64,000 nucleotides of DNA from Jejuia sp049889775 (GTDB lineage Bacteria; Bacteroidota; Bacteroidia; Flavobacteriales; Flavobacteriaceae), in NCBI GenBank assembly GCA_049889775.1, contig JBMHCT010000043.1:124001-188000 (forward strand), in the 5' to 3' direction. Shown in pieces: positions 17,222 through 26,128 of this stretch. Within the stretch, counting starts at the first letter, position 1. Each line of letters begins with the position of its first letter. The notes under the pieces are model-generated. The model ran no database searches, was not told the origin of the DNA, and saw nothing but the letters and a program-made list of their open reading frames with translations. The translations under genes were made by a program, and so were the position numbers.

Positions 17222-17967
17222 TCAGAATTCGGTATTGCTAAGCCTTCGTTTAAAATCCATTTCCTTATTAAATCCTTATTGGTATTTATTCTGGCAAAAA
17301 CATAATAGTTTGATCCAAAACATGGAGAAGTTTTAGCCAATTCTATCATCACTTTGTCATCATAATAACTGGAATGTAAAAAATAAAGTTCTTTGTCCTT
17401 TATTAAAAGATAACCAACGTGATTATCCAATCCTACAAAATAAATGCCATCGTCGTATACCTTGTTCAATTTTTGCTTTAAATCCTCGAAAGAAAGATTT
17501 GAAAACTGTTGTAATTCATTTTTGGGTTCTAAAACCTGTGCTTCAATTAAACCAGCTTGTTGTGCCATTTTATAACGATTTAAGTTAAAACCTAAGTGTT
17601 TTAAAGTGGTAGAGACAAAATAGCCACAAGCGATATCTCCCTCATTAGGAATATTGGTATACCCATTAAAATCCCAAGTTGTGCCATACCAATGCGGTAC
17701 GATATGATTTACTAGTTGATCGTAAATAAAATGAGAAGCACTATCCAGCGCTTTTTTAGGATGGGAATTATATAAAGACTTAAATATAGTCCTTTTAGAA
17801 AGTAGGTTGTTCTTCAAAAATGAGTAGTCCCCTGTTTTTTTAAAATTAATACCAAGTTTAACACTGTCAATACCGGGAATTAAGGCTGGTTTTTTTTCCG
17901 AAGAAACTAATTCTAGGGTGTTTTTGACATGAGCCTCCTTTTTAGCTTCAATGCAACTAAAAAACAA
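17218..17967 (-). CDS. Papain-fold (NlpC-like) lipoprotein peptidase, start codon lost
   Basis: About 249 residues with a probable cysteine-peptidase core: cysteine in GDIACGYFVSTTLKHLGF, histidine in LDNHVGYLL, and HSSYYD after it. The only near start is TTG at 17967, which would begin inside the signal sequence. Upstream in the same frame, to an ATT codon at 18000, lies a perfect lipoprotein signal (KTILTITVFSLFFSC). An ATG is missing exactly where expected, and the previous gene's terminator ends one base before that ATT. The gene may use ATT, or be dead. It overlaps the following pseudogene start by 4 bases. Confidence 0.6.
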   Translation of the reverse strand: MFFSCIEAKKEAHVKNTLELVSSEKKPALIPGIDSVKLGINFKKTGDYSFLKNNLLSKRTIFKSLYNSHPKKALDSASHFIYDQLVNHIVPHWYGTTWDFNGYTNIPNEGDIACGYFVSTTLKHLGFNLNRYKMAQQAGLIEAQVLEPKNELQQFSNLSFEDLKQKLNKVYDDGIYFVGLDNHVGYLLIKDKELYFLHSSYYDDKVMIELAKTSPCFGSNYYVFARINTNKDLIRKWILNEGLAIPNSE

Positions 17968-18001
17968 ACTAAAAACTGTTATGGTTAGGATTGTTTTAAT
18001 A

Positions 18002-18035
18002 AAAAAGAGTTTGAATCATAACTCAAACTCTTTTT
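18002..18035 (-). terminator. Terminator after the 90-residue gene
   Basis: A 13-bp perfect stem (AAAAAGAGTTTGA/TCAAACTCTTTTT) with an 8-base loop, ending in T6 on the minus strand. It lies 26 bases past the stop of the gene at 18061-18333 and abuts the lost start of the peptidase gene. Confidence 0.85.
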
Positions 18036-18060
18036 CAATATTGCTTTCGTGAGTGTATTT

Positions 18061-18333
18061 TTAATCGTCCACCAAATCTTCTTCAAAATACCACCACAAA
18101 CTAGAATCTATAGACTTTTTCATCTTATCCACATCCACATCATCTTTAAAGAAAACGGTAAGATGCTCACCAACTCGATTACGTTCTACACTCTTTCTAA
18201 TTTCAACGGTTTCTACTTCTTCAAAATGTTCTAAGTGTTTCTTTATCCTAGAATCTAAAGACTCATCTCCAAGAAATATTTTAACTGTAGGTTGTGTTGG
18301 GGAGTTTCTAATTTCTGATCTAAAGGGAAGCAT
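18061..18333 (-). CDS. Hypothetical protein, 90 residues
   Basis: A small charged soluble protein (VKIFLGDESLDSRIKKHLEHF, then EVRKS-type strands and SLWWYFEEDLVDD). No signal peptide, membrane segment or motif is recognisable. The composition and the alternating strand-helix pattern look like a real alpha/beta domain. A strong terminator follows it. I do not recognise the family. Confidence 0.6.
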   Translation of the reverse strand: MLPFRSEIRNSPTQPTVKIFLGDESLDSRIKKHLEHFEEVETVEIRKSVERNRVGEHLTVFFKDDVDVDKMKKSIDSSLWWYFEEDLVDD

Positions 18334-18428
18334 AAGCGTTAATTTTAAGGGTAAAACAGTAATTAATTCGGCGATGCGATATTTTAAAGTTACTAAATTA
18401 TTTTCAAATTATATGACTACATTTAGAC

Positions 18429-18901
18429 ATGCCTAATGCGAATATTGAAAAGTTACAGTTACAACTAACAGAAATTGAGAGTTTCATTCCTAAGTTTGAA
18501 ATAACTAATTCTAAAGTGTCAAAAGTATCAGTAGGCTGGCAACTAGACCATGCTTTAAAGGTATTAAATGGCGTGATGAAAACCTTGATGAATTCAAATC
18601 CTGATAATTACAACGCAACTTTAATTTTTCAAGAATGGTGCTTTTTGGATTGAATTATATTCCAAGGGGTAAAGCGAAGTCTCCAAAAATTGTATTGCCT
18701 CCAGAAATTATTCTAAAAGAGAGCCTTGTTGCACAATTTAATGATGCTAAAGGTTATTTAGAAAAAATGGATGCCGTTAATGAAAAACAATACTTTAAGC
18801 ACTTTATTTTTGGCACACTTTCAAAGAAACAAACACTTCGTTTTCTCTTATTGCACACGCATCATCATTTGAAAATTGTTAAGGATATTTTGAAACAATA
18901 A
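18429..18901 (+). pseudogene. DUF1569 (DinB-like) gene with a frameshift
   Basis: The first frame reads MPNANIEKLQLQLTEIESF to SVGWQLDHALKVLNGVM and stops at 18653. The second frame continues with FSRMVLFGLNYIPRGKAKSP, to HFIFGTLSKKQTLRFLLLHTHHHLKIV, stopping at 18901. Joined, they give a normal DUF1569-type DinB-fold protein of about 157 residues with its histidines (LDHAL, HTHHH). A single missing base near 18616 (GC_AAC giving NANFNFSRM) restores the frame. Either a true recent pseudogene or a sequencing error. Confidence 0.8.
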
Positions 18902-18930
18902 AAAAACCCTTCCCAATTAGGAGAAAGGGT
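18900..18930 (-). terminator. Terminator of the TonB-phytase operon
   Basis: On the minus strand ACCCTT.../...AAGGGT form a stem with a bulge around CTAATTGG, followed by T7. It lies about 25 bases past the phytase stop. Confidence 0.7.
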
Positions 18931-18955
18931 CAAGTAACATACGTAAAAATTGTAT

Positions 18956-19963
18956 TTACTCTCTTAGTCCAAGTTTTGCTAAATCATGAAAATAAAAGTT
19001 CTTTTCATCATTCATACTTACAAATAGTCCGTTTGGAAAGATATCTCCCAAAGGAATTGTGGTAACATCACAACCATCAGTTTCAATAGTGCCTAAATTA
19101 ATTTCCTTAACAAACGCATTGGTGCTTGCATCAAAAATATTGAAGGTGTGCGCCTGCTGGTTTGAAACTATCAAATAGGATGCATCACCATAATCTGCAA
19201 TGGCAATACCTTCAATATCTTCTTTAAAATATTCGCTTCCAAAGCAATAAATTTCATCTACAGTTTTTGAAGGTTCTGCATAGTACTTTCTAATACAATG
19301 GCCTTCATCAGAATAGTATACAATGCCATTTTTATCATCTACAGCAATAGCTTCAATTTCTTTTTTACCGCTGAATTCTCCAAATTGTTTAACAAGTTCA
19401 GCCGAAATACCTAGACTATCAGATTTTAGTTCGTATTGATATAAATATCCATACTGTGGTCCTGATTTTCTTCCAACAATAGCATATACTTTTTCGGTTT
19501 CAGGCGATTTGTAAAGTGCAATACCCATAGGTAATTTATGTTCTGGAAGTTTAGCATCTTCAAAAACCTTAAAACCACCATTGTCTAAAGGTTTCATGTC
19601 TGGAACAGAAAATAAGCGAATTTGTTGGCGTTCTCTTTCGGTAAAAGCAATCACATCAACTTTGGTGGAATCATTCAATTTAAAACCATATTCTAAATCT
19701 ATATTATTGGGGCGTTGTAAACCGCGAATGGTTTTGTCCTCTAAAACTTCACCCTTTAGATTAAAGGCATAAATAGCGCCTTCGGTATTTTTATCTGTAC
19801 CAAAAACGATGCTCTGGGAAGCATCGTTTGGGTTTATCCATATAGCAGGATCATCAGTATCATGCAATGTCTTTTCCGTTATTACATCTGGGGCAATAAC
19901 GGGCAACCTTTTCCCGCATGATACTAGCAGTAATCCAACTATAATTATAACATACTTTTGCAT
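18956..19963 (-). CDS. 3-phytase, beta-propeller type, lipoprotein
   Basis: Releases phosphate from phytate. The 335 residues start with a lipoprotein signal (IIIVGLLLVSC) and continue into a six-bladed propeller with DTDDPAIWINP, FGTDKNTEGAIYAF, NNIDLEYGF, RKSGPQYGYLYQY, EIEAIAVDD and EDIEGIAIAD, the Ca2+-binding acidic blocks of beta-propeller phytases. It is anchored on the outer membrane or periplasmic side. It starts 3 bases after the TonB receptor stop, a pairing common in marine Bacteroidota for phytate or phosphate scavenging. Confidence 0.93.
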   Translation of the reverse strand: MQKYVIIIVGLLLVSCGKRLPVIAPDVITEKTLHDTDDPAIWINPNDASQSIVFGTDKNTEGAIYAFNLKGEVLEDKTIRGLQRPNNIDLEYGFKLNDSTKVDVIAFTERERQQIRLFSVPDMKPLDNGGFKVFEDAKLPEHKLPMGIALYKSPETEKVYAIVGRKSGPQYGYLYQYELKSDSLGISAELVKQFGEFSGKKEIEAIAVDDKNGIVYYSDEGHCIRKYYAEPSKTVDEIYCFGSEYFKEDIEGIAIADYGDASYLIVSNQQAHTFNIFDASTNAFVKEINLGTIETDGCDVTTIPLGDIFPNGLFVSMNDEKNFYFHDLAKLGLRE

Positions 19964-19966
19964 GTT

Positions 19967-22813
19967 TTACTGATTCTTTCTTTTGAACAAATCATACTTT
20001 AAACCAACAGATAACCTTTGGCTGTAGTATTCCATTTGCATAGTTCTACTTTTTACACCTTGGAAATAACGTAATGGTTGATCTGTAATATTATTCAAAT
20101 CTACATATAAACGCAAATTGTCACTAAAGGCATATGATGCATTGAAATCAAGGAATAATTGCTCGTCGTAATAGCGATCTTCAAAAGCGTTTCCGCCAAT
20201 TTCATCAATGTATGAATCAGAGAAGTTTAAAGATAAGCGTAGATTTAATTTTTTACCACCATAGGAAATAGAACCGTTGAACATATTTGGAGCTGTTCCT
20301 GGTAAATCTAAATCGGTACGCTCATCGCCATCCTCATTTCTAATACCATCTGCACTAGATGTTAAATAGGTGTAGTTTAAGAAAACGCTGAAATTTTTAG
20401 CAAAACCAGGTAAAAAATCTAACTGACGCTGGAAAGACACCTCTGCGCCTGTAATAGAAGCATCATCACCATTTTGAGGTTGAAAGGCATCAAAACCAGT
20501 AGCACTATCAGTAAACTGGGATGTATAGATAAAATCCTCAATACTTTTATGGAATACACCACCCGAAATCAAACCGACACTCTTAAAGTAATGCTCTGCC
20601 ATCAAGTCGAAATTCATAGATTTGGTGGCGCTCAACTCTGGGTTACCGATGCTTACTTCTTCATCTTCTCTTACCACATTTCTAAAGGGTACTAAATCAA
20701 TGTAGTTAGGTCTTGCTAAAGTATTTGTCCATGCAAAACGTAATACCGTATTATCAGTTACATTATACTTAAAATGAACACCAGGAAGAATGTTGACATA
20801 TGAGTTGTCATCTTTAATTTGACCTGAAGCCGCGGGGTCAAAATCTCCATCATCATCAAAAACTACTAGATTTCCAGTGGTTTCAATTTCTGTATTTTCT
20901 ACACGAACACCAGCTAGAATTGATAACTTATCAGAAACTTGTTGATTAATCATTGCATAAGCCGCGTATACATCTTCTTGAACCAAATAGTTTCCTGATA
21001 AAAATTCATCAACAATAGATTCGCTCTCAAATAAATCAGAATTTTGAAAGTCCAAAGTTCCTAAATATTCTGGATTTACGTAAGGTCCTGCCACATATTG
21101 AGTTCCAGCAAGAAAATCAGGATCAGTTTGATCTACCAATGGTAATTGTGACATATTATCGAAGATGCTTGATTCTGGTGAAAATTCGAAGAAGTTATTA
21201 TCTCTATCCTTCTCTTTGAACCTTAGACGACCTCCAACTTTAATAAATCCTTCTTGTTCCTTTACTAAGCTTAAAGGCATTTGTAAATTGGCAAAAAAGT
21301 TCCAGTCTTTTTCTTCAGTAAATTGATTTTCTTCAGTGATTTCTCTTAAAGCATATCTGCTCAAAATAGCATCACTAGGGTTTGCTGGTACAATAACTGG
21401 AAATTCAGGGTTAGAAAAATCAGCATTAAATGGTATTGGGTCACCGTCTGCAGTTTCTTCTAATTCATATTCAATATAACGCTCGTTTAAACGTTCCTCA
21501 GAAGCACTGGCGTAAGATCCCATCCAATCGAATTTGATTTTTCCAATTAAATGCTCACCACCAAATGTGTAATTTTGCATACGTTGGTCCTCTAAACGTG
21601 TATTCTGATTTCTATCGTTATCAAGACCACCTTTAGTTTGTCTTCTAATTTCTCCTTGAAAACCAGTGATATCTTCAGTACCATCTTCAAAAATTGGTTC
21701 AATAGAGCGGTAGCGTAATCTGTAACGGTTCTCTCTATCATCTCTCCAATTGTACATAGTTTTTAAATACAACTTATTGTTTGGGTTAAAGGCGTAATCA
21801 AAATTAGCTGAGAAACTTCTTCTAACACGTTGTACTAAGTAAGTTCTAATGTCAGATTCTTCAACAAAAGGATTTACTTCAATATCCTCTCCAGATAAAG
21901 GACTTTCAGCTTCATTTACCCATTCAGCCTCAACATTGTCTGAACCAAAATCGGTATCATTGATTGAGGCGGATAACATATAACCAAATTTACCATTATT
22001 TGTTCTGTCACCAATTAAGAAAGATCCGTTAACAATGCGTCTATTTGTGATAAAGTTTACACCAGAACCCGCTGTAGCTGCTACTCTAAATCCGTTAGGA
22101 GATGTTCTAGTTACTAAATTTACCGAACCACCAAGGGCATCACCGTCCATATCTGGAGTTACCGCTTTATTCACTTCTATTAACTGAATCATATCAGAAG
22201 GAATAAGGTCCATTTGAATGTTTCTGTTATCGCCTTCAGCAGATGGAATTCTACTACCGTTTAAAGTTACCGAATTCAATTGTGGTGCCAAACCACGAAT
22301 AATAATATTACGAGCTTCACCTTGGTCTACCTGCATCGTAATACCAGGGATACGTTTCATAGCATCTCCAATATTAGCATCAGGAAATTTACCGATCTGG
22401 TCGGTGGATACTACATTGGTAATGTTTTGTTTGTTTTTCTGAGCGTTTAAAGCTTTAACCTGTCCGCTATTGTAACCATTAATGACTACATCTTGAAGTT
22501 CGACAGATTTAGATTCTAAAGTAATAATTACAGATACAGTTGCACTGTCTTCAACAGTTACCTCTTCTTCTTTATCAGCATAGCCTAAATACATGACTTT
22601 AACAGTTTGATTGCCTACCGGAACATCAACCATTAAAAATTTACCATCTGCATCTGATACAGCACCTTTATTTAAAGATTCTATTACCACATTGGCAAAT
22701 GGAACAGCAAGACCTTCTTGGTCTATAATAGTACCTTGAATGTTACCACTTTGGGCAAATCCAAGAACTGAGAAAAATAATGATAGGGATAAAAATACGT
22801 AGTACTTTTTCAT
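19967..22813 (-). CDS. TonB-dependent receptor with carboxypeptidase-like N-domain
   Basis: A 948-residue outer-membrane receptor. Residues 1-20 are a signal peptide, 22-110 a carboxypeptidase-regulatory-like beta domain (GNIQGTIIDQEGLAVPFANV), 115-230 the plug (DQIGKFPDANIGDAMKRIPG, IIIRGLAPQLNSVTLNG), and the rest a barrel ending LSVGLKYDLFKRKNQ. The plug sequence is of the 'TonB-dependent receptor, Caulobacter/flavobacterial' large type. It probably imports a phosphorylated product, since the phytase follows 3 bases later. No clear TAnnTTTG promoter was found in the 220 bases upstream. Confidence 0.92.
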   Translation of the reverse strand: MKKYYVFLSLSLFFSVLGFAQSGNIQGTIIDQEGLAVPFANVVIESLNKGAVSDADGKFLMVDVPVGNQTVKVMYLGYADKEEEVTVEDSATVSVIITLESKSVELQDVVINGYNSGQVKALNAQKNKQNITNVVSTDQIGKFPDANIGDAMKRIPGITMQVDQGEARNIIIRGLAPQLNSVTLNGSRIPSAEGDNRNIQMDLIPSDMIQLIEVNKAVTPDMDGDALGGSVNLVTRTSPNGFRVAATAGSGVNFITNRRIVNGSFLIGDRTNNGKFGYMLSASINDTDFGSDNVEAEWVNEAESPLSGEDIEVNPFVEESDIRTYLVQRVRRSFSANFDYAFNPNNKLYLKTMYNWRDDRENRYRLRYRSIEPIFEDGTEDITGFQGEIRRQTKGGLDNDRNQNTRLEDQRMQNYTFGGEHLIGKIKFDWMGSYASASEERLNERYIEYELEETADGDPIPFNADFSNPEFPVIVPANPSDAILSRYALREITEENQFTEEKDWNFFANLQMPLSLVKEQEGFIKVGGRLRFKEKDRDNNFFEFSPESSIFDNMSQLPLVDQTDPDFLAGTQYVAGPYVNPEYLGTLDFQNSDLFESESIVDEFLSGNYLVQEDVYAAYAMINQQVSDKLSILAGVRVENTEIETTGNLVVFDDDGDFDPAASGQIKDDNSYVNILPGVHFKYNVTDNTVLRFAWTNTLARPNYIDLVPFRNVVREDEEVSIGNPELSATKSMNFDLMAEHYFKSVGLISGGVFHKSIEDFIYTSQFTDSATGFDAFQPQNGDDASITGAEVSFQRQLDFLPGFAKNFSVFLNYTYLTSSADGIRNEDGDERTDLDLPGTAPNMFNGSISYGGKKLNLRLSLNFSDSYIDEIGGNAFEDRYYDEQLFLDFNASYAFSDNLRLYVDLNNITDQPLRYFQGVKSRTMQMEYYSQRLSVGLKYDLFKRKNQ

Positions 22814-22976
22814 AATTAAATAGTCGATTAGTTATGCATACGAAATAACAAAAGACCATTATGAAGCACTTTAATTGATTTTTAAGCTTACGTTATGTAT
22901 GAGTCAGAAAATTAATAGATTTTAAATTGAGTTAACAATTAGTAAAAGTTGAATAAACATTTGCTGTTTATTGAAT

Positions 22977-23011
22977 AAAAAAAAGTCCTTTCTGTAGCAG
23001 AAAGGACTTTT
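22977..23011 (-). terminator. Terminator of rplU-rpmA
   Basis: A perfect 14-bp stem (AAAAGTCCTTTCTG and its complement) with a 3-base loop, and a T-run on the minus strand, 23 bases past the rpmA stop. Confidence 0.95.
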
Positions 23012-23033
23012 ATATTTTTAAAGAAACTATGTC

Positions 23034-23294
23034 TTAAGCTTCAAAAGGAACTATAGAAACATAAGATTTGTTATCTTTTTTCTTTGTAAATTTTACGATA
23101 CCATCAATTTTGGCATGTAATGTATGATCTTTAGAAGAATACACATTTTCACCTGGGTGATGCGTGTTTCCTCTTTGTCTAACGATAATATTTCCAGCAA
23201 TAGCTGCTTGACCACCAAAAATCTTTACACCTAAGCGTTTCGATTCTGATTCTCTACCGTTTTTCGAACTTCCGACTCCTTTTTTATGTGCCAT
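23034..23294 (-). CDS. rpmA: 50S ribosomal protein bL27
   Basis: A component of the large subunit whose N-terminus reaches the peptidyl-transferase centre. The 86 residues start MAHKKGVGSSKNGRESES and include KIFGGQAAIAGNIIVRQRG, the family signature. There is no N-terminal cleavage extension of the Firmicutes kind. It follows rplU by 38 bases and shares its transcript, and a strong terminator follows. Confidence 0.98.
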   Translation of the reverse strand: MAHKKGVGSSKNGRESESKRLGVKIFGGQAAIAGNIIVRQRGNTHHPGENVYSSKDHTLHAKIDGIVKFTKKKDNKSYVSIVPFEA

Positions 23295-23332
23295 TTTATT
23301 TCGATTTTATATTTTTCAACTTGATGAAAAGC

Positions 23333-23974
23333 TTATGCTTTACCACCGTCTAATTCGTCTTGCCATTTTTTAAGTTCATCCCACTTACCTTCAGCAGCTA
23401 ATTTAGCTTGTGCTGGCCAAGTATCAGTAACATGATTACCACGAACATTTGCAATGATTTCTGAAATTGCTTCTGGCTTAGCTTTTGCTAAATCTGCGAA
23501 AGTAACAATACCAGCTTCTGCTAAAGTTGAAGCAATTTTTGGACCAATACCCTCAATCTTCTTTAAGTCATCTGCCTTTACAGTAGCTTTTTTTGCAGCT
23601 GCTTTTGTTTCAACTTTTTTAGCTTCCTTCTTTGGCTCAGCTTTCTTAGCTGGTTTAGCACCTGAAGCTACAATACTTTCAATTACGATTTCAGTTAAAG
23701 ATTGACGGTGACCATTTTTTACACGGTAACCTTTTCTTCTCTTCTTTTTGAAAACTATCACCTTATCTCCTTTAAGGTGTTTAACGACTTTTGCTCCTAC
23801 TTGAGCGCCGTTTATAGCTGGGGCGCCTACAGTTACTTTGTCACCATCTCCAATTAAAAGAACGTTATCGAAAGCTACTTTCTTCCCTTCTTCTGTTTGT
23901 AAACGATTAACAAAAACTTTTTGGTCTTTTTCAACTTTAAATTGATGCCCTGCTATCTCTACAACTGCGTACAT
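23333..23974 (-). CDS. rplU: 50S ribosomal protein bL21 with C-terminal HhH extension
   Basis: Residues 1-103 are bL21 (MYAVVEIAGHQFKVEKDQKV, VIVFKKKRRKGYRVKNGHRQ). They are followed by a lysine/alanine-rich linker (about 108-135) and then a helix-hairpin-helix segment, DDLKKIEGIGPKIASTLAEAG, up to residue 213. The bacterial norm is about 103 residues, so the protein is twice the usual length. The HhH part resembles the DUF4332/SAP-like DNA- or RNA-binding tails found on this protein in Flavobacteriia. It probably sits on the ribosome surface. Confidence 0.96.
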   Translation of the reverse strand: MYAVVEIAGHQFKVEKDQKVFVNRLQTEEGKKVAFDNVLLIGDGDKVTVGAPAINGAQVGAKVVKHLKGDKVIVFKKKRRKGYRVKNGHRQSLTEIVIESIVASGAKPAKKAEPKKEAKKVETKAAAKKATVKADDLKKIEGIGPKIASTLAEAGIVTFADLAKAKPEAISEIIANVRGNHVTDTWPAQAKLAAEGKWDELKKWQDELDGGKA

Positions 23975-24009
23975 AGCGTAACGTTTTTATTAATTAATTT
24001 GAATTTTAA

Positions 24010-24043
24010 CACCTAAGATTATTCTTAAGCGGGTGCAAATATA
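24010..24043 (-). promoter_or_regulatory. Promoter and leader hairpin of rplU-rpmA
   Basis: TATATTTG (24043-24036 on the minus strand) is a perfect -7 box. Directly after it, CACC...TTAAGA pairs with TCTTA...GGTG around ATAA (24035-24010). A hairpin at the very 5' end of a ribosomal-protein transcript could be an autoregulatory site for bL21, but this is inference. Confidence 0.6.
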
Positions 24044-24110
24044 GTTCTAATTAATTAATCTACAAACGTTTTGGAAGATAATTGAATCAAAAATAAATGG
24101 CTAAAAATCA

Positions 24111-24560
24111 CTAGTTTTTTACGTAATTATTACTGGTTTTAAATAATTGCATTACAGTTAATGAGGACACCAATGTAGTAGACAATCCCATTATGGCAAC
24201 AATAAAAACAATTAAACCGATATGAGATTTAAACCCCCAATGCATATTTTCTAATAAAACAGGCAGAAAATTTGAATTTATTTCTGTGGCGTAAATAAGA
24301 AAGAATATGGTAAAAACTAAAGTGGCAATAGAACCGGTAACAACACCTATTTTAAAGCCTTCACCATAAGAAAACGTATCAGGATATTGCAGTTTACTAA
24401 TTTTAATGGCTTCATAAATACCAAGTAGAGTGATAGCGGCATTCACCAAACTAAAAGCGGGGTTGGTGTGTTTTTCAAAAAGGGCAAGCACTAAAAAATA
24501 AGCGATTAAAACGGCACTGGTAACAAGACCAAAACGGATAGGAAGGACTAAATTTTTCAT
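24111..24560 (-). CDS. DUF4199 family membrane protein
   Basis: A 149-residue inner-membrane protein with four hydrophobic helices (about 8-28, 35-52, 68-90, 108-130) and the SYGEGFKIGVVTGSIATLVF region typical of DUF4199. I start it at MKNLVLPIRFGL (24560) because the longer frame to 24617 adds a polar run with no family resemblance. The function of the family is unknown. A second member is at 55708-56166. Confidence 0.8.
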   Translation of the reverse strand: MKNLVLPIRFGLVTSAVLIAYFLVLALFEKHTNPAFSLVNAAITLLGIYEAIKISKLQYPDTFSYGEGFKIGVVTGSIATLVFTIFFLIYATEINSNFLPVLLENMHWGFKSHIGLIVFIVAIMGLSTTLVSSLTVMQLFKTSNNYVKN

Positions 24561-24714
24561 TTGTTTGAGTTTAAAGAGCTTTAGGTATGTCGAGGCACTA
24601 TGCCTCAAAAAGCACATACAAAAAGCAGTTAGGTTAGTCCGTTTGTAGAGATTTTGTTTCTTAAATTTCGTGAAAAAATTCGAATTTTAATAATTTAAAA
24701 GAAAGAATCTTTAT

Positions 24715-25596
24715 TTAGTTAGCCTTTCTTTTATTGGCTAAATACACGCCAACGAAGATAATTACGGTAGCAACAGCTTGAAAAAGGCCAAAATGCTCGC
24801 CGTCCAAAATACCCCAAAAAACTGCAACCACAGTCATCAAATAAGTTACAGAAGATGCAAAAACTGGTGTTGCTATTTGAACTAATTTATTAAACAACAC
24901 TTTTGCAAAAGCAGTTCCTACAAGCGATAGAATTATCATATATAATATTGCAGGTTTTAAAGTTGGTGCTTGTAAAACTTCGGCTTTAAAGAAACCAGAA
25001 AAGATTAAGATAAATAGTGCAGGAATTACTATTGCTGCAAAATTACCAATAGCAATGGTTAAAGCAGGCATATGTTGCAAGTGACGTTTCAATATATTAA
25101 CACTAGCGGCATACATAAATGTAGCAATGATTACAAATGCAACATACAAGTAATTCTGGTCTGGATTAATGGATGCCCCGTGGAGAATTAAAAGTAACGT
25201 ACCCAATAACCCAATAAAAACGCCTAAAACTTGTCGTCTTGTAGATTTTAATTTAAAGACAAAGAAACCTAAGACAATTGTATTTAATGGTACCAGAGAA
25301 TTTAAAATTGAAGCCACTGCACTATCTATTTCGGTTTCAGCAAAAGCAAACAGAAATGACGGAAAGAAAGTACCCAATAGTCCAGTTAAGATCACCCACT
25401 TCCAGTCTCTTAAGGCAATAGATTTTACGCGTTTAAATGCAACAATAAACAAGAAAACTGCTGTGAATATTATACGAATTGCTCCAAGTTGCACCGGTGT
25501 TAAGCCAACTAAACCTTTTTTTATGAGTATAAAGGAACTGCCCCAAATTAATGATAGAACTACAAGACACAACCATTTTAAAGAGTTTGCAGGCAT
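24715..25596 (-). CDS. EamA-type drug/metabolite transporter
   Basis: A 293-residue inner-membrane protein with ten hydrophobic segments in two EamA repeats (LVVLSLIWGSSFILIKKGL in the first; SVTYLMTVVAVFWGILDGE in the second), as in the DMT/RhaT-like 10-TMS family. Members export amino acids, metabolites or drugs; the substrate cannot be predicted. It stands alone, divergent from the metal-binding lipoprotein at 25693. No promoter of standard type was recognised. Confidence 0.88.
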   Translation of the reverse strand: MPANSLKWLCLVVLSLIWGSSFILIKKGLVGLTPVQLGAIRIIFTAVFLFIVAFKRVKSIALRDWKWVILTGLLGTFFPSFLFAFAETEIDSAVASILNSLVPLNTIVLGFFVFKLKSTRRQVLGVFIGLLGTLLLILHGASINPDQNYLYVAFVIIATFMYAASVNILKRHLQHMPALTIAIGNFAAIVIPALFILIFSGFFKAEVLQAPTLKPAILYMIILSLVGTAFAKVLFNKLVQIATPVFASSVTYLMTVVAVFWGILDGEHFGLFQAVATVIIFVGVYLANKRKAN

Positions 25597-25660
25597 TTTA
25601 AAGCAATGTTATTTTTATCACAAAAGTGTCACTTTTAAAGCAATAAATAGCAAGAATTAG

Positions 25661-25668
25661 TAATTTTG
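25661..25668 (+). promoter_or_regulatory. -7 box of the heavy-metal-domain lipoprotein gene
   Basis: TAATTTTG matches TAnnTTTG and lies 24 bases before the ATG. A TTG -33 element is not visible. Confidence 0.6.
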
Positions 25669-25692
25669 TGTACTAAGTTTTAAACAAGAATT

Positions 25693-26076
25693 ATGAAAGC
25701 AATAAAATATATTTTAGGCATCTGTTTGGTTACTTTAATTGTGAGTTGTAAAAACGAAAAACAACCAGAAGTTAAAACCGTAGATGTAGAAGTTTCTACT
25801 GCCAAAAAGGAGTTAGATCCAAATGCTACCTATGCTAAAGCAGAATTTACTGTGAAAGGAATGACTTGTGCTATGGGTTGTGCTGCAACGATTGAAAAGA
25901 AAATTGCCAAAATGGAGGGTGTGAAATTTGCTAAAGTTGATTTTGAAAAAGAATTAGCTATGGTAGAATATGATGAAGCCAAAGTAAACGCAAATGCTTT
26001 AGAAAACACCGTAACTAGTGTGGCAGATATTTATAAGGTGGTTGATATGAAAACCGTTGAAGTTTTTTCCAAATAA
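25693..26076 (+). CDS. Lipoprotein with heavy-metal-associated (HMA) domain
   Basis: A 127-residue protein: lipoprotein signal ending LIVSC (residue 19), a short linker, then a CopZ-like HMA domain from about residue 51 (AEFTVKGMTCAMGCAATIEKKI). The metal-site spacing is C-x3-C (CAMGC), not the usual C-x2-C. HMA domains bind Cu(I) or similar ions, usually in the cytoplasm; this one is predicted to be exported and membrane-anchored. It is monocistronic with a promoter and a good terminator. Confidence 0.88.
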   Translation: MKAIKYILGICLVTLIVSCKNEKQPEVKTVDVEVSTAKKELDPNATYAKAEFTVKGMTCAMGCAATIEKKIAKMEGVKFAKVDFEKELAMVEYDEAKVNANALENTVTSVADIYKVVDMKTVEVFSK

Positions 26077-26128
26077 TAGTTAAAACGTTAAGTCCCCGGA
26101 TAGCAATAATTAAGTGTTGATAATTTTC

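Noticed and set aside
25169..25660. 163-residue plus-strand open frame over the EamA gene
   Set aside because: Antisense to ten conserved membrane helices; no family resemblance.
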